From: Opitutaceae bacterium
GTDB lineage: Bacteria > Verrucomicrobiota > Verrucomicrobiia > Opitutales > Opitutaceae
Assembly: GCA_031282705.1 (NCBI GenBank)
Contig: JAITDF010000481.1
Coordinates: 1-5,436 of the forward strand
Direction: 5' to 3'
DNA: 5,436 nucleotides
Position numbers and translations under genes: made by a program. The notes below the pieces were generated by a model that was not told the origin of the DNA, made no database searches, and saw only the letters and a list, made by a program, of their open reading frames with translations. Every line of letters begins with the position of its first letter. Within the stretch, counting starts at the first letter, position 1. Below are positions 4,524-5,436 of the stretch, one piece after another.

Positions 4524-5436
4524 ATGAAAACACACACCTGCCACACATGCCATGCGCGCCTCGCACCCGGCGCGCTTTTTGCCCTCGCGCTCGCCAGCGC
4601 CGCCGCCCTCGCACCCGCGCCCGCCGCGAACGCCGCGGGCTTCTCCAACACGCCCGCCGCACACACGCCCGCCAGTGCCGCCAGCGGCGGCGCGACCGCC
4701 ACCGCCGGTGGCGTTTATCTCGCCGCCCCCGGCGCTGTCGCAGACCCCGGCACCGTCGTCGCCGAATCCGAAACCGGGGCGCTGCCCGCCGCCACCCTTG
4801 TCGGCGGTGAGCTTGTGCCCGCCACGCCTGCCGCTGCCGCCGGCGCCGGTGATGGCGCCGTTGCCGCCGCCGTTGCCGGCACAAGCGACGACACCTTGCC
4901 GCAAGCCGCCGCCGGAACGCCCATCCTGAGGATCACACCGGCGACGCGCGTAGTGCCGGGCATGATTTCGGGCAGCGGATTTTTTGTCGTCTCAAACGCC
5001 GGAGGCGGCACGCTGAAATGGGCGGTGGAGGAGCCGGCTCCGGAAAACACCATTCTCTGGGCGCGCGATGTTTCCGGATCGAGCGGCGTCAACACCGGCA
5101 CCCTCACGTTCACCTATGATGCAAACCCGGCGGGCGGGAGCTATCGCGAGGGCTATTTGAGCATCTCCGCGACGCACATGGAAACCGGCGGGCTTCACAA
5201 AAATTACGCCATGCTCCTCCAAGTCGCCAACCGTAGCGGCGGCGGTGCCGGCGCGCTCCCGGACCTTATCCACTGCCCAAGCGGCCTCGCCGCCGCCCCC
5301 GACGGCACGCTCTACGCCTCCAGCCTGGCCGGCAGCACCATCCACAAAATCACCCTTGCCGGTGGCACCGGTGCCGCCGACACGCTCGCGGGAAAAACCG
5401 GCGCGTCCGGCCACGTCAACGCCACCGGCACCGCCG
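4524..5436 (+). CDS. Secreted BACON/NHL-repeat protein, 5' part (runs off the window)
   Basis: The frame opens at the ATG at 4524 and is still open after 304 codons at the right edge. Residues 1-37 look like a signal peptide: basic start, hydrophobic stretch (about 13-31) and an Ala-Asn-Ala cleavage site near residue 37. Residues about 40-130 are an Ala/Gly/Pro-rich linker. Residues about 133-236 resemble a BACON or related Ig-like domain (FFVVSNAGGGTLKWAVEEP at 153-171, TGTLTFTYDAN at 191-201, REGYLSISAT at 208-217). From 251 the pattern PSGLAAAPDGTLYASSLAGS with IHKITL and DTLAGKTGASGHVNATGTA matches the start of an NHL beta-propeller. I infer an exported or surface protein that binds ligand or matrix; no enzyme motif is visible. 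No Shine-Dalgarno is seen; CTCCTCCC precedes the start. Regulation by the divergent XRE gene is likely. CHTCH at residues 6-10 is in the signal peptide and is probably not a haem site. Confidence 0.85.
   Translation, partial: MKTHTCHTCHARLAPGALFALALASAAALAPAPAANAAGFSNTPAAHTPASAASGGATATAGGVYLAAPGAVADPGTVVAESETGALPAATLVGGELVPATPAAAAGAGDGAVAAAVAGTSDDTLPQAAAGTPILRITPATRVVPGMISGSGFFVVSNAGGGTLKWAVEEPAPENTILWARDVSGSSGVNTGTLTFTYDANPAGGSYREGYLSISATHMETGGLHKNYAMLLQVANRSGGGAGALPDLIHCPSGLAAAPDGTLYASSLAGSTIHKITLAGGTGAADTLAGKTGASGHVNATGTA

Noticed and set aside
4539..4553. CxxCH haem-binding motif (CHTCH) in the secreted protein
   Set aside because: It lies at residues 6-10, in the basic start of the signal peptide, and would be removed on export. 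No other cytochrome feature is present.
4552..4929. 125-codon Pro-rich plus-strand frame
   Set aside because: It is the shifted reading of the Ala-rich part of the secreted protein, giving Pro/Arg runs only. The frame from 4524 has a signal peptide and recognisable domains and stays open to the edge.

Overview
The window is GC-rich and codes with strong C/G at third positions. I infer a member of Verrucomicrobiota, most likely the Opitutaceae. The grounds are gene style, composition and intergenic repeats, not a marker gene, so the assignment is tentative. It holds five genes: four complete and one running off the right edge.

Layout: 1-290 is a non-coding leader with a 9-nt tandem repeat at its left end. 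291-1883 (+) encodes the cofactor-independent phosphoglycerate mutase GpmI, with all the expected catalytic motifs. 1884-2220 is the space between two convergent genes and is packed with repeats: two small perfect hairpins, a 135-nt near-perfect long hairpin built on three copies of a 15-nt core at exact 33-bp spacing, and six copies of a degenerate heptamer ending 2 nt before the next gene. 2221-3618 (-) encodes a polyprenyl-phosphate sugar-1-phosphate transferase, the enzyme class that starts exopolysaccharide or O-antigen repeat units. After a 101-bp divergent spacer, 3720-4016 (+) encodes a small FtsB/DivIC-type division protein. 4050-4406 (-) encodes an XRE-family DNA-binding protein with a Gly/Ser-rich tail. 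Across 117 bp, and divergent from it, 4524-5436 (+) begins a large secreted protein: signal peptide, Ala-rich linker, BACON/Ig-like domain, then the first NHL-type repeats, cut by the window end.

GpmI is central metabolism. The sugar transferase and FtsB-like protein are envelope functions, but nothing shows they work together. The clearest regulatory unit is the divergent pair at the right: the XRE gene and the secreted NHL gene share a perfect 11-4-11 inverted repeat that overlaps the best promoter candidates on both strands. This suggests an autoregulated switch controlling a secreted or surface protein. No gene here has a convincing Shine-Dalgarno sequence; two starts are instead preceded by CCTCC-type pyrimidine runs. 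I found no tRNA, rRNA, CRISPR array, transposase or complete mobile element.
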